This document shows positions 8,257 through 17,327 of a DNA stretch of 64,000 nt, piece after piece. The notes below the pieces were generated by a model. It was not told where the DNA came from. It searched no databases and saw nothing but the letters and a program-made list of their open reading frames with translations. Origin of the DNA: JBBQVS01 sp964250805 (lineage in GTDB: Bacteria; Chloroflexota; Ktedonobacteria; Ktedonobacterales; Ktedonobacteraceae); contig CAXUHG010000015.1 in the NCBI GenBank assembly GCA_964250805.1, forward strand, positions 1 through 64,000. Reading direction: 5' to 3'. A program made the position numbers and the translations under genes. The stretch's first letter is position 1. Each line of letters starts with the position of its first letter.

Positions 8257-9402
8257 TCAAACATTGACATAGGAGATGTGTTTCGTGTTATTTTTCTCTT
8301 CATACGCATGCTTCCAGTACTCAATGGCCTCTTTCGCATGCCCCAATTCCTCTGAAAGAGTAGCGAGGCGACTATATACCTCAACAAGATTAACAGGCGA
8401 CTGCGTTACTCGAAACTCAGCAACGGCCTTCTCAAACCATGAGATAGCCTCATCAAATTTGGACTGGTGAGCAGTCGTATTCAGAGCGCGCGCCTCCGCC
8501 AGCGTTATCTTACCAAGGGTCGTATAGACAACGCCGCGCAAGTCTGCCGCATCTACTTGTTCAGCGGCCTCCAGAGCGCGACGAGCGTAGTCTTTCGCCT
8601 TCATCATTTGTTCTTGTTCGAGGAAGAGTTCTGCGAGCGCGGCACAATTCAACATAATCATTCTGGGTCTGTCATTACGCATTGCGAGAATCAGCGATTT
8701 ATCATAATAGTCTTCTGACGCGTTATAATCACCTAATAACAGCGAGATTTTACCCAGGACATTGTACATGCGAGCCTGCAATGGTTCATTGCCATTTTCC
8801 TGATACATACGTAGAGCTTCGCGTGCCGCGTCATGAGCTTTTGTAAAATTTCCCTGGCAGCGATAAGTTTCGCTTAAACCATAATAAATATCGGGAACAG
8901 CGTCAAAGAGCGAATGGTGACGACAGAGACGCAATGCCACCTCATAGTTACGAATTGCTAAAGCGTAGGAGCCTCTCATCTTATAGGTCATCGCGAGATT
9001 ATACTGTGCCTCAATGCGTAGCAGAGGCCGTTGAATACGCCGATCATGCACTATTTTTAGACAATGAAGGAAATGCCTTGAGGCATCCTCATAATGTGCA
9101 AGTAGGACAGCCACCTGACCAAGACGAAGACGATACATGGCTGGACGTTCACGTTCAAGTGCTTCCTCTTGCTCGATAGTATTGATTTGCAGAGGCATGA
9201 GCAGAGGGAGAAGTTGTTGTGAAGCTTCTTGCCATTTTCTGCGAAGAACATAATACCAACTAAATAAATAAGCCACGTCTTTTTGTTGTGATTCGGCATC
9301 TGTAGAAATCGTCTCAATTACTGCCAGAGCAGCCTCATTTCTGCCTTCTTCTAGGAGTAAGCGAGCGCGGTTGAGAGAGTTTTGTATTGTGTTCGTCTCC
9401 AT
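8257..9402 (-). CDS. TPR-repeat protein
   Basis: 381 residues from ATG 9402, which has GAGGAG about ten bases ahead; the frame is open to 9696 but that extension looks non-coding. It is composed of TPRs from end to end: EEGRNEAALAVIETI, REALRMYQENGNEPLQARMY, then NVLGKISLLLGDYNASEDYY, ALAELFLEQEQMMKAKDYAR, and VYSRLATLSEELGHAKEAIE. There is no DNA-binding or enzyme domain. Such all-TPR proteins usually act as scaffolds or as the sensing part of split regulators. A TACAAT-like -10 is visible on this strand at 9433-9438. Confidence 0.85.
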   Translation of the reverse strand: METNTIQNSLNRARLLLEEGRNEAALAVIETISTDAESQQKDVAYLFSWYYVLRRKWQEASQQLLPLLMPLQINTIEQEEALERERPAMYRLRLGQVAVLLAHYEDASRHFLHCLKIVHDRRIQRPLLRIEAQYNLAMTYKMRGSYALAIRNYEVALRLCRHHSLFDAVPDIYYGLSETYRCQGNFTKAHDAAREALRMYQENGNEPLQARMYNVLGKISLLLGDYNASEDYYDKSLILAMRNDRPRMIMLNCAALAELFLEQEQMMKAKDYARRALEAAEQVDAADLRGVVYTTLGKITLAEARALNTTAHQSKFDEAISWFEKAVAEFRVTQSPVNLVEVYSRLATLSEELGHAKEAIEYWKHAYEEKNNTKHISYVNV

Positions 9403-9753
9403 GTGTGCGTCTCCTCGCTGAAATATGACGCTATTGTAACACATCAAAAGCAGATACAATAGCCTTTTTAGGCCATGAAAGAGAGAAATGAGTAGAGGTA
9501 GAGGAACCTTAACCGTCAGAAAAATACAACGGAAATCTTGCTTCTCCACCACCGCGCCCACAGAGTGGCAGAGAGATCCCCGTTGCATACAGTATAGCGC
9601 AAATAGCGTCTTTACACAAGAATAAGTTATAGAAAAGGAGTTTTGGGGGGTAGAGGAGAGTTGCGTGGAGACAATAGCCATGATAAACTTGCTCAAAAGA
9701 GTGCGATACTCTTCTAAAATCTAAACCCAAATATGTACAAGAAGGATATAGTT
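9403..9753. other. Divergent intergenic region
   Basis: About 350 bases between the TPR gene and yvcK, transcribed away from each other, so it must hold both promoters. A TACAAT -10-like hexamer for the leftward gene is at 9433-9438. No clear conserved RNA, repeat or coding frame was seen. Confidence 0.4.
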
Positions 9754-10836
9754 GTGAACGACGAACCTGATATTTCCGGCAGAAGATATGTACAAGAAAG
9801 TAGTCGCACTGGAGACCGATTCGCCGGGCGCCGTATTGTCACCATTGGTGGAGGCTCTGGCACCTTTTCTGTCCTCTCGCACTTGAAGAAGTATCCGTTC
9901 AATCTCAGCGCAGTGGTTACGATGTCTGATAGCGGTGGGAGTTCAAGGCGACTTATGGATGAATTCCGGCGTCAACTGCCTTTAGGTGATTTACGTATGT
10001 CGCTGGTGGCACTGGCTCGCAATGGAGCATTGTGGCGTGAAATCTTCATGCACCGTTTTGAGCAATCAAATATCCCCGATGGTTCAAACGGTATTACAGG
10101 CTCAAATGGTGGTGTAGGTGGGCATAGCCTGGGAAACTTGATTCTGAAAGGTCTACAAGATATCAACGGCGACGACCTGCTCCTGGCGATTGAGGACGCG
10201 CAAGAACTGCTCAACACCGCTGGTAACGTCTTGCCCGTTACGCTTGCGCAAACCACCATCTGCGCCGACCTGGAAGATGGGACAAGCATCTGTGGAGAGA
10301 CCGACATAGACACACGCGGCAAGAATCATCCTGAGTTTCTTTCACCAATTCGACACCTACGCTTGCTACCAGAGGATGCCTCCGCCTGTCTACCGGCAAT
10401 CAGGGCTATTCGTCGCGCCGACACCATTATTATTGGTCCCGGCGATCTCTATACTAGTTTGCTTCCCAACCTACTCGTCAAAGATGTCGCACGCGCCGTT
10501 CGCGAGTCCGACGCTGAAAAGGTCTATGTATGTAACTTGATGACTAAACACGGCGAGACTGACAACTATAAAGCCTCTGACTTTGTAAATACCATTCATT
10601 CCTATCTTGGTGGACGTGTTGACCGTGTACTTGTGAACAATGGCCCTTTTAATGAGGATGTGCTGCGAAAATACGCAGAGGAAGGTGGTCGAATGCCAGT
10701 ACCTGTTGACGGTGCCGAATTAGCACGGCTCGTTCCGCATGTGACGATTGAACCGCTCAACCTTGCGGACGACCAACTCGCGCGTCACGATCCAGAACGT
10801 CTTGTAAGTGCCATTTTTCGCACATACGATATATAA
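9754..10836 (+). CDS. yvcK: YvcK-type gluconeogenesis factor (CofD-like fold)
   Basis: About 360 residues. GTG 9754 is preferred over ATG 9733 because AGAAGGA lies seven bases before it. Motifs of the YvcK/CofD family are clear: RRIVTIGGGSGTFSVLSHLK at the N-terminus (nucleotide-binding loop), TMSDSGGSSRRLMDEF, PLGDLRMSLVALA, GHSLGNLIL, IGPGDLYTSLLPNLLV and KVYVCNLMTKHGETDNY. YvcK binds UDP-N-acetylglucosamine and is needed for cell shape and growth on gluconeogenic carbon sources in Bacillus. In many genomes yvcK sits beside rapZ and whiA; neither is here, so this copy is detached from its usual neighbours. Confidence 0.92.
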   Translation: MNDEPDISGRRYVQESSRTGDRFAGRRIVTIGGGSGTFSVLSHLKKYPFNLSAVVTMSDSGGSSRRLMDEFRRQLPLGDLRMSLVALARNGALWREIFMHRFEQSNIPDGSNGITGSNGGVGGHSLGNLILKGLQDINGDDLLLAIEDAQELLNTAGNVLPVTLAQTTICADLEDGTSICGETDIDTRGKNHPEFLSPIRHLRLLPEDASACLPAIRAIRRADTIIIGPGDLYTSLLPNLLVKDVARAVRESDAEKVYVCNLMTKHGETDNYKASDFVNTIHSYLGGRVDRVLVNNGPFNEDVLRKYAEEGGRMPVPVDGAELARLVPHVTIEPLNLADDQLARHDPERLVSAIFRTYDI

Positions 10837-10849
10837 CACCCGTAAATGT

Positions 10850-10902
10850 GATGCTGTTGCTGGTTCGTGGCAACTGCGTTGCCACAAACCAGCAACAGCA
10901 TC
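10850..10902. terminator. Long hairpin between convergent genes
   Basis: GATGCTGTTGCTGG and its complement pair around GTGGCAACTGCGTTGCCAC, itself a second palindrome. It lies between the yvcK stop and the GYD-gene stop (overlapping the latter by two bases) and could terminate both. Confidence 0.7.
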
Positions 10903-11194
10903 AATGTAATCCTTGAGCGATAGACTCGAACTCTTCGCGCGGGAAGGCACGCATTGTTTGAGTACGCATGCTGCCTTGCGCGATGGTACCGAGAATGAGG
11001 CGAGCAGCCGTCTGATCGTCGGGTGCTTCGGTAATCACAATATAATCGAACTGACCCATGACTAAATAAAAGCCAATGAGTTTTCCGCCCGCCTCTTTCA
11101 AGGCAGCATCAAATGTTCGCAAGCGTTCTGGTGCATTTTTGGCCTCTCGTATGCCTTGCTCCGTGAGGTTAACCAAGCTGATATACGTCGCCAT
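10901..11194 (-). CDS. GYD domain protein
   Basis: 97 residues, the full length of the GYD (DUF GYD) family. It starts MATYISLVNLTEQGIREAK and contains GFYLVMGQFDYIVITEAPDD, with the family's G-x-Y/F-D motif, then a C-terminal LGTIAQGSMRTQTMRAFPRE. These are ferredoxin-like-fold proteins that form dimers, possibly metal or small-ligand sensors; the biochemical role is not established. A GGAGG site precedes the ATG. The gene stands alone. Confidence 0.9.
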   Translation of the reverse strand: MATYISLVNLTEQGIREAKNAPERLRTFDAALKEAGGKLIGFYLVMGQFDYIVITEAPDDQTAARLILGTIAQGSMRTQTMRAFPREEFESIAQGLH

Positions 11195-11310
11195 GTTGTT
11201 CCTCCATGTTCTTAGGAAAGCTTAGCACTACTGGTAACGGCACAATGAGGATTCCTCTCAGTTCATTGTACCCACAAGCTGCAAGAGATACAAGCACATG
11301 AACGGACGGT

Positions 11311-11475
11311 GGTAGGGACCGATGTATCGCGTCCAGGGGGTGGGGGGGGTGGGGGGGGGGGGCGGGGGCCCAGCGCTGGGTGGGGTTGAAGCGGGGAAAC
11401 GCGTGGGCAACGATTCTGTGTGGTCACGTGTGCCCCGCTTCAACCCCACCTAAGACGCGATACATCGGTCCCTAC
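11311..11475. repeat. Palindromic repeat family C, copy 1
   Basis: Arms GGTAGGGACCGATGTATCGCG and its complement. Inside are a G-rich run (11335-11370, nearly all G) and a second palindrome with GCGGGGAAACGCGTGGGC, which recurs in copy C2 at 50114. The TAG in the right-hand arm (11472-11474 on the complement) is the stop codon of the membrane-protein gene. Confidence 0.88.
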
Positions 11476-12929
11476 CTGCGTCGCACGAAAAGCCAGCCTT
11501 CACACATGCCAGCTATCGCACCCACTAACAAAAACATCGCCTCCGGTCGGCCCGTTCCACTGCTGACCGCCGAGAAGAGACCACTACTCAGCAGCAAGTA
11601 GGCAAACAGAGCAAGCACGACACCGACAAAGGGACGTGTAAACCATGTGATAATCACAAAATTTGGAGCTTCCACTGGAGTCGTCATGCGTCCAAGCGTT
11701 ATGATACTACTGATACATCCACCTAGCAGGCCATACAACAGGACGAGCCAGGGTACATGAAGCACTATGAAATTGTCGTTCAGCACATCGTTCACAATCC
11801 CCATCCCCTGTACAACGGCAAGGGCGAGTACCGCGAGCAACAGGCAGAACAGGTAGATTGCAAAAGCGACAAACGAGCGTGTAGATTGACTTCTACGCGT
11901 AATGGTTCGTGGTGCTTGAGCATGAACTCTTGGAAGTTTCTCAACAGGCAGCACAAGCGGCTCCGTATGCTGCTCTGTTCGTGTTATTGTTGTCGTTGGT
12001 GTTAGGTCGTCGTGCTGCTCATTGCGTGCAGGGGTAATCGGTATGGATATGTCGATATTGCGTATTCGCTTGATGTAGGTCTCCGGCAACTTTTGTTTTT
12101 CGGCAATCGAGGTCAAGCGACGCACATACATATTCAAATCGCTTTGCGACTTCACAACCGCGAGATGGTGCGCCGCGCTTTCAGCATCCCTGTAACCATA
12201 AGTGATACATGAAAGAGAGCGATTACGATAAGTTTCAAGTACCTCGACCTGCATCTCACTCATGCCACTTTTAGGAAGGTCATGCACCATTTCCAGCAAC
12301 GCCAGTTCACCGCTTTGCTCCTGTGTAGTATAGCGTGGTATACGATACACCACACCCCACACCTCCGCATCGGGTCGCGCATCCGGCACAATCGTAGCAA
12401 GAGTTCGCGCCTGGAAGTTCTCATCCTCGTAGCTACCCAGAAACAAACGATACCCCTTCAATACTGCCGCTCCATAGAGTAACGCAAGACCATCGAGTCG
12501 CTCAGGTGTGTTGAGATGAAAATTATCCATTTCCAGGGCATACTCGAATAGCCATAGAAATTCCGTATCGTGTGTCGCTGACGATGGTTTATCCGTTGCG
12601 ACCGACGTATATGCCCCTCGTTCCACCATCTCTTCGTACTCATCCGTTTCCTCTGGCAATGGGGGTGCCGAGGGCGGCTTCGTAGGAAATGCCGATATCA
12701 ACGGAGTGCTCGCTTCCTTTGCCTCTTCAGGCAACGTCTCCGGCAATGCACTGGGTGGAACGGCTGCTACTGTATTATACATAAAGGGGCGCGGGGTATT
12801 GCTCCTCACGATTGGTACTCCTGGTACCGCTTCCTTCGCTTGTTGAGAGCGCACGTCTTTCTCATGAGTCTCTCGTCTATCTTGCTCATACTGTTCGTCA
12901 CTCGTCGTATCCACGATTTCTCCCTCCAT
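11472..12929 (-). CDS. Membrane protein with disordered N-terminus
   Basis: 485 residues from ATG 12929 (AAAAGGG nine bases ahead); the frame is open to 12968. Residues 1-110 are polar and low in complexity (Pro, Ser, Glu). Residues 120-280 form a globular alpha/beta region with EFLWLFEYALEMDNFHLNTP and LALLYGAAVLKGYRLFLGSY, which has the look of a gamma-glutamylcyclotransferase-like or similar small fold, not confirmed. The last 130 residues hold four membrane helices (FVAFAIYLFCLLLAVLALAV, LVLLYGLLGGCISSI, and two more). The final codon is followed directly by a TAG that belongs to repeat C1. Function unknown. Confidence 0.8.
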   Translation of the reverse strand: MEGEIVDTTSDEQYEQDRRETHEKDVRSQQAKEAVPGVPIVRSNTPRPFMYNTVAAVPPSALPETLPEEAKEASTPLISAFPTKPPSAPPLPEETDEYEEMVERGAYTSVATDKPSSATHDTEFLWLFEYALEMDNFHLNTPERLDGLALLYGAAVLKGYRLFLGSYEDENFQARTLATIVPDARPDAEVWGVVYRIPRYTTQEQSGELALLEMVHDLPKSGMSEMQVEVLETYRNRSLSCITYGYRDAESAAHHLAVVKSQSDLNMYVRRLTSIAEKQKLPETYIKRIRNIDISIPITPARNEQHDDLTPTTTITRTEQHTEPLVLPVEKLPRVHAQAPRTITRRSQSTRSFVAFAIYLFCLLLAVLALAVVQGMGIVNDVLNDNFIVLHVPWLVLLYGLLGGCISSIITLGRMTTPVEAPNFVIITWFTRPFVGVVLALFAYLLLSSGLFSAVSSGTGRPEAMFLLVGAIAGMCEGWLFVRRR

Positions 12930-13072
12930 ATCAACATGCCCTTTTTTACGTTTTCTGACATTTCTCAAAAAACTATCTGCTATCAGGATACTAAAACTTC
13001 TTTATTTTACCAAATAAATAGGACCGGAGTAATTACGAAGCGGAAGCAACATGACAGGCTCACTGGTAACAA

Positions 13073-13711
13073 TTAAAGTTTCCCTGGCGTAGGAGCCTCA
13101 TAACCGAGTGCAGAGAGATATCCGTAAAACGCAAAGCGGTAAAACCACGTTGCCATTTGTCTGGGCGTATAGCTCTTTTCACTCTCCAGCCACCAGACGA
13201 TGGTGCCAATCAGGACATGGGAGAGTTGTATGGCAGGCAGTTCCTGGGGCATGACTGTATCAATCTGGTGTTTGGGTTCCATCTGTTGTTTCCACCATCT
13301 CTCTTGCTCAAGCATGATCTTGACGATGTGTTCACGCATCCTGGCGGCAAACCACATACTGCCATTGTTCCCCAGCATTGCTCTGTACAGTCGAGTATGT
13401 TCCGAGACATGCTCAAAGAATTGTATCCAAATCTCCGGTGGGTTCTTAGTAGCACTCTTATCAGTATCCTTGTGGAGGGGCTTCATATTCTCTATCAGGG
13501 AATTGACTGTTTCCTCAAAGATATTTGCCACCAGATCATATTTATCCTGATAATGACGGTAGAACGTGGCTCGGTTGATCATAGCACGTTCGGCAATATC
13601 GCCCACCGTGATGGCATCGAACCCTTGCTCTGTAATCAGTTCAATCATCGCTTCTTGCAAGAATTTATGCGTGCGCCGAATACGCAAGTCGGTCTGCTCT
13701 TCGTGCGACAT
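13073..13711 (-). CDS. TetR family transcriptional regulator
   Basis: 212 residues. The N-terminal HTH is typical: FLQEAMIELITEQGFDAITV, GDIAERAMINRATFYRHYQD, KYDLVANIFEE. The C-terminal half is the ligand- and dimer-forming helical domain. A GGAGGG site precedes the ATG. The gene is divergent from the saccharopine-reductase-like gene at 13896, and a perfect palindrome at 13810-13828 between them is the likely operator. So it probably represses the 13896-16117 operon and itself in response to a small molecule. Confidence 0.92.
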   Translation of the reverse strand: MSHEEQTDLRIRRTHKFLQEAMIELITEQGFDAITVGDIAERAMINRATFYRHYQDKYDLVANIFEETVNSLIENMKPLHKDTDKSATKNPPEIWIQFFEHVSEHTRLYRAMLGNNGSMWFAARMREHIVKIMLEQERWWKQQMEPKHQIDTVMPQELPAIQLSHVLIGTIVWWLESEKSYTPRQMATWFYRFAFYGYLSALGYEAPTPGKL

Positions 13712-13809
13712 GTTTCCCTCCGTGTTGCATACGTAACAAAAACTCCGTATTGATGCTTGACCCGTATTTCAGTCTGGGCTACACTCTCTATTGTAACACG
13801 CTGATGCCT

Positions 13810-13828
13810 TTGCAACAAAGTGTTGCAA
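13810..13828. promoter_or_regulatory. Likely TetR operator
   Basis: A perfect 8+3+8 palindrome, TTGCAACA-aag-TGTTGCAA, in the divergent gap between the TetR gene and its probable target. Size and symmetry fit TetR-family operators. Confidence 0.6.
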
Positions 13829-13895
13829 CAGAAAGAAAATGGGTGGTCACACCACCCAAACTCCTACTCTACATTTACTAAAGGATTTTCATACT

Positions 13896-14990
13896 ATGTC
13901 ACAGAGTCGCTTAACAAAAGATGTATGGATTTTGGGAGCAACCGGTCGCGTAGGCCGTGCTATGACCACTCGTCTCATTGAGAGCAACATTGTACCTGTG
14001 CTGATTGGGCGTGACAGGGAACGTCTGAACCAGTTGACCGCAAACTTTGATAAAGAGCTACAGATTCTTGTCGCCAGTTCACCTGAAGAGATTGCGGCTG
14101 AGATCAGGCGGCAGCGGCCTGCTCTAGTCGTCAACACCATCGGCCCTTTCACCGAAACCACTGCGCTGATTGCTCGCGCTTGCCTCCCGTCCAGCCACTA
14201 CATCGATCTGGCAAACGACGTGATCTCCGTCTCTGCGCTGCTGAATCTGCATGAGGAGGCGGTCGCCGCAGGTTGTACCTTGGTAACTGGTGCTGGATTC
14301 GGTGTGCTGGCTACCGAGAGCGTCGTTCTGAAGCTATGTCAAGACCATCCAGCCCCTGACCGAGTTCGGACAGACGCGCTGGCCTCTGTTGCGCTTGAGG
14401 AGGGGGTGTTTGGTGAAGCCCTTGCGGCAACCATCATTGATGGCTTGCCCTACGGTGGACGGTACTACAAGAATGGGCACCTCGTGCGGAACCAGGTTGG
14501 CAGCAGCCTAGCTGATATCACTCTTCCCGATGGCTCACATGTTACCACCGCAAGCGTTCCGTTTGGTGAACTTGTCGCGGCACAGCGAGCAAGTAAGGCT
14601 CCCTATGTACTAGCTGCCTCTAGTGAGATACCTACTGGTCCTGCTGTCCGCGCGATTCTTCCATTTGCGATGGCATTATCACACATTAAGCCGCTACGTG
14701 CCTTCGCAAAACATCGGCTTGCCCGCCTAAAAATCTCTGCTCGGAAACGTCCACGAGAGTACTCATGGGGACACGCCTCCGTTCAATGGTCGGACGGGAC
14801 GAATCAAGAAGGCTGGCTCCGCGTCGGCGAGGGCATGGACTTCACCGCAGCAGTCGCAACGGAAGTCACGCAACGACTGCTCAAAGGCGAAGGCCGACCA
14901 GGATCGTACACTCCTGGTGCCCTCTTCGGGCCGGAACTGGCTGAAGCTGTCGGCGGTGAGTTCATTATAACAACTTCAAAGAAAGGATAA
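13896..14990 (+). CDS. Saccharopine dehydrogenase-like NAD(P)-binding protein
   Basis: 364 residues from ATG 13896, which has AAGGA before it (the frame is open to 13839). The N-terminus is a Rossmann fold: DVWILGATGRVGRAMTTRLI with the G-A-T-G-x-x-G loop, followed by RRQRPALVVNTIGPFTETT and ACLPSSHYIDLANDVISVSA, as in trans-acting enoyl reductases and saccharopine-dehydrogenase-like proteins. It probably reduces or oxidises a small molecule with NAD(P)H. It is the first gene of a pair under the TetR repressor, six bases ahead of an MDR oxidoreductase. Confidence 0.85.
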   Translation: MSQSRLTKDVWILGATGRVGRAMTTRLIESNIVPVLIGRDRERLNQLTANFDKELQILVASSPEEIAAEIRRQRPALVVNTIGPFTETTALIARACLPSSHYIDLANDVISVSALLNLHEEAVAAGCTLVTGAGFGVLATESVVLKLCQDHPAPDRVRTDALASVALEEGVFGEALAATIIDGLPYGGRYYKNGHLVRNQVGSSLADITLPDGSHVTTASVPFGELVAAQRASKAPYVLAASSEIPTGPAVRAILPFAMALSHIKPLRAFAKHRLARLKISARKRPREYSWGHASVQWSDGTNQEGWLRVGEGMDFTAAVATEVTQRLLKGEGRPGSYTPGALFGPELAEAVGGEFIITTSKKG

Positions 14991-14995
14991 ATACA

Positions 14996-16117
14996 ATGCC
15001 AACAAATACAGCTGCGTGGCTCACGGCTAAACAAACGAAACTTGAGGTGAAGCCCGCACCATATACTCAACCACATGAGGGCGAGATTGTCGTGAAGAAC
15101 TATGCAATGGCCGTTAATCCACTCGACTGGGTTATACAGATTGCTGGCAACTTCGCGTTCTCTTGGCTCAAATACCCCTTTATTCTTGGTGCAGATCTCG
15201 CTGGCGAAGTCGTCGAGGTTGGAAAAGGCGTTACTCGTTTCTCCATCGGTGATCGTGTTCTTGCGCATGCAGTGGGAACGGACAAGAAGCGGAACAGCGC
15301 GGCGGAGGGTGCCTTTCAGGAATACACAGTAGTTCTCGCCCACATGACAGCACCAATTCCCAGCAGCTTGCCTTACGAAAACGCCACTGTTCTGCCCCTG
15401 GCCCTATCTACCGCAGCCTGCGGCCTGTTTCAGAAAGATCATCTAGCACTACAGTATCCCTCCGTAGCTCCGAAACCAACAGGGAAGACTCTGCTCATCT
15501 GGGGAGGCTCAACGAGCGTAGGCAACAATGCCATTCAGCTTGCCGTTGCTGCTGGCTACGAAGTCAGCACAACGTCGTCCCCACGAAATTTCGACTATGT
15601 GAAGAGACTTGGAGCAAGCCAAGTCTTCGATTATAATAGCAAGACCGTCGTCAAAGACATCATTAAGGCTTTCAAAGGCAAGACAATCGCGGGAACACTC
15701 GCCATTGGAACAGGGTCAGCCGAGGCATGTTCCGATATCGTTTATGCCTGTACAGGTAACAAATTCGTCTCTATAGCCAGCCAGTCTATCTCTTTCGAGA
15801 ACCTGCCTTTGCGTCGCGGTATGAGTTGGGAGCTTCTCCAACTCATTTTACGGCTTCTATGGTCCAATACATTGATGCAGGTAAAGTTTCGGATGAGGCA
15901 TATACGCACGAAGTTCATCTTTGGTAGCACACTGATGGACAACGAGGTCAGCAAAGTTATCTACGAAGATTTCCTGCCCCAAGCCCTCGCGGACGGTCAC
16001 TATGTCGCCGCACCAGAACCACTAGTCATCGGCAAGGGACTCAACCACATACAAGCCGGTTTAGACGCTCAAAAGCAAGGCGTATCCGCTCAAAAAGTGG
16101 TCATTTCTCTCTGTTGA
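14996..16117 (+). CDS. MDR oxidoreductase, TOXD/quinone-oxidoreductase type
   Basis: 373 residues of the medium-chain dehydrogenase/reductase family without structural-zinc cysteines. The N-terminal GroES-like half has NPLDWVIQIAG, LGADLAGEVVEVGKGVTRFS and IGDRVLAHA; the Rossmann half has LLIWGGSTSVGNNAIQLAVA and GYEVSTTSSPRNFDYVKRLG. This matches zinc-independent quinone oxidoreductases and the fungal TOXD group, which use NADPH. Downstream of the saccharopine-reductase-like gene, it likely works on the same compound. AAAGGA lies before the ATG. Confidence 0.88.
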   Translation: MPTNTAAWLTAKQTKLEVKPAPYTQPHEGEIVVKNYAMAVNPLDWVIQIAGNFAFSWLKYPFILGADLAGEVVEVGKGVTRFSIGDRVLAHAVGTDKKRNSAAEGAFQEYTVVLAHMTAPIPSSLPYENATVLPLALSTAACGLFQKDHLALQYPSVAPKPTGKTLLIWGGSTSVGNNAIQLAVAAGYEVSTTSSPRNFDYVKRLGASQVFDYNSKTVVKDIIKAFKGKTIAGTLAIGTGSAEACSDIVYACTGNKFVSIASQSISFENLPLRRGMSWELLQLILRLLWSNTLMQVKFRMRHIRTKFIFGSTLMDNEVSKVIYEDFLPQALADGHYVAAPEPLVIGKGLNHIQAGLDAQKQGVSAQKVVISLC

Positions 16118-16167
16118 CCTTGACATGGTGGCTTTATGTGCCATATCGTTATGGGATAAGATTCGTG

Positions 16168-16236
16168 TTACACAGTCAATCTTGATGTGTCTCTCGCCGC
16201 CTACAGTGGCGAGAGACATCAAGATTGACCGTGTAA
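16168..16236. terminator. Hairpin terminator, perfect arms
   Basis: TTACACAGTCAATCTTGATG and, after a short GGCGAGAGAC inner stem, the complementary CATCAAGATTGACCGTGTAA pair over about 30 bases. It lies 50 bases after the MDR oxidoreductase and 37 before the next gene. It may be a terminator or another palindromic element. Confidence 0.55.
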
Positions 16237-16272
16237 TCATGGAGATTTGCAATAACACAAGGAGCAACAACA

Positions 16273-17244
16273 ATGGAATATAGACATCTCGGTAGCGCGG
16301 GTGTGAAAATCAGCTCAATCGGTCTAGGAAGCTGGCTCACATATAGTGACTCGGTGGAGGAAAAGACGGCAACCGACTGTATTCATACCGCGTACAATCT
16401 CGGCGTCAACTTCTTCGATACGGCTAACGTGTACAATCGCGGTAAGGCGGAAGAGGTCGTTGGACGCGCACTCAAAGAGTTTCCCCGCGATTCTTTTGTG
16501 CTTGCAACCAAGGTGTATTTCCCAATGGGCGACGGTCCGAATGATCGTGGCCTCTCACGTAAGCATATCATGGAGCAGTGTCACGCGAGCCTACGCCGCT
16601 TAGGTGTTGACTACATTGACCTCTATCAGTGCCACCGCTACGACACAGAGACACCACTGGAAGAAACGCTCCAAGCACTTGACGACCTTGTTTCACAGGG
16701 CAAGATTCTCTATGCTGGTGTCTCGCAATGGTCGGCTGCACAGCTTGCCGATGCCGTTGGCATTGCACGCGAACAGCACCTGCACAAAATCGTCTCTAAC
16801 CAGCCCGTGTATAATATGCTTCTACGCTACATTGAGCAAGAGGTCGTCCCTTTGAGTGAGCGCGAAGGCATTGGTCAGGTAGTGTTCTCGCCCTTAGCAC
16901 AGGGTATCCTCACGGGGAAATACAAGCCAGGACAGCAACCGGAGCAGGGGACGCGTGCCGCTAACGAGCAACAGAACATGTTCATGAAAGGTCTCATGAA
17001 CGACAAGACACTTACCGCTGTACAAAATTTACAAGAATTCGCACAGCAGCAAGGTTATACACTTTCGCAACTAGCACTTGCCTGGATATTGCGCCTGGAT
17101 AACATCAGTTCCGCCATCATCGGCGCAACCAGCGTGAAGCAGGTCGAAGAGAACGTGAAGGCCAACGACATCAAGCTCTCTGAAGACGTGCTGAAACAAA
17201 TCGACAGCATACTTGGGGATTCAGTGAGCTACGAAAGAGCGTAG
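16273..17244 (+). CDS. Aldo/keto reductase, K+-channel-beta type
   Basis: 323 residues, starting MEYRHLGSAGVKISSIGLGS, the usual opening of Kv-beta-like aldo/keto reductases. The tetrad residues are visible in FFDTANVYNRGKAEEVVG (Asp, Tyr), VLATKVYF (Lys) and YQCHRYD (His). The C-terminus ends in SAIIGATSVKQVEENVKAND, the NADP-binding tail. It likely reduces aldehydes or alpha-dicarbonyls with NADPH. An AAGGAG site precedes the ATG. It may belong functionally to the TetR redox cluster, though a hairpin separates it. Confidence 0.93.
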   Translation: MEYRHLGSAGVKISSIGLGSWLTYSDSVEEKTATDCIHTAYNLGVNFFDTANVYNRGKAEEVVGRALKEFPRDSFVLATKVYFPMGDGPNDRGLSRKHIMEQCHASLRRLGVDYIDLYQCHRYDTETPLEETLQALDDLVSQGKILYAGVSQWSAAQLADAVGIAREQHLHKIVSNQPVYNMLLRYIEQEVVPLSEREGIGQVVFSPLAQGILTGKYKPGQQPEQGTRAANEQQNMFMKGLMNDKTLTAVQNLQEFAQQQGYTLSQLALAWILRLDNISSAIIGATSVKQVEENVKANDIKLSEDVLKQIDSILGDSVSYERA

Positions 17245-17268
17245 GGAGTAGGTAGAAGAGAAGTACAA

Positions 17269-17312
17269 CTCATTTTCCCTTCTCTTCTTTGTAGAAGAGG
17301 AGGGAAAATGAG
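17269..17312. terminator. Hairpin between convergent genes
   Basis: CTCATTTTCCCT and AGGGAAAATGAG pair around a CTCTTCTTT/AAGAGG inner stem, between the aldo/keto reductase stop and the fasciclin gene stop. Confidence 0.7.
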
Positions 17313-17327
17313 CGAACGAACACTTAC

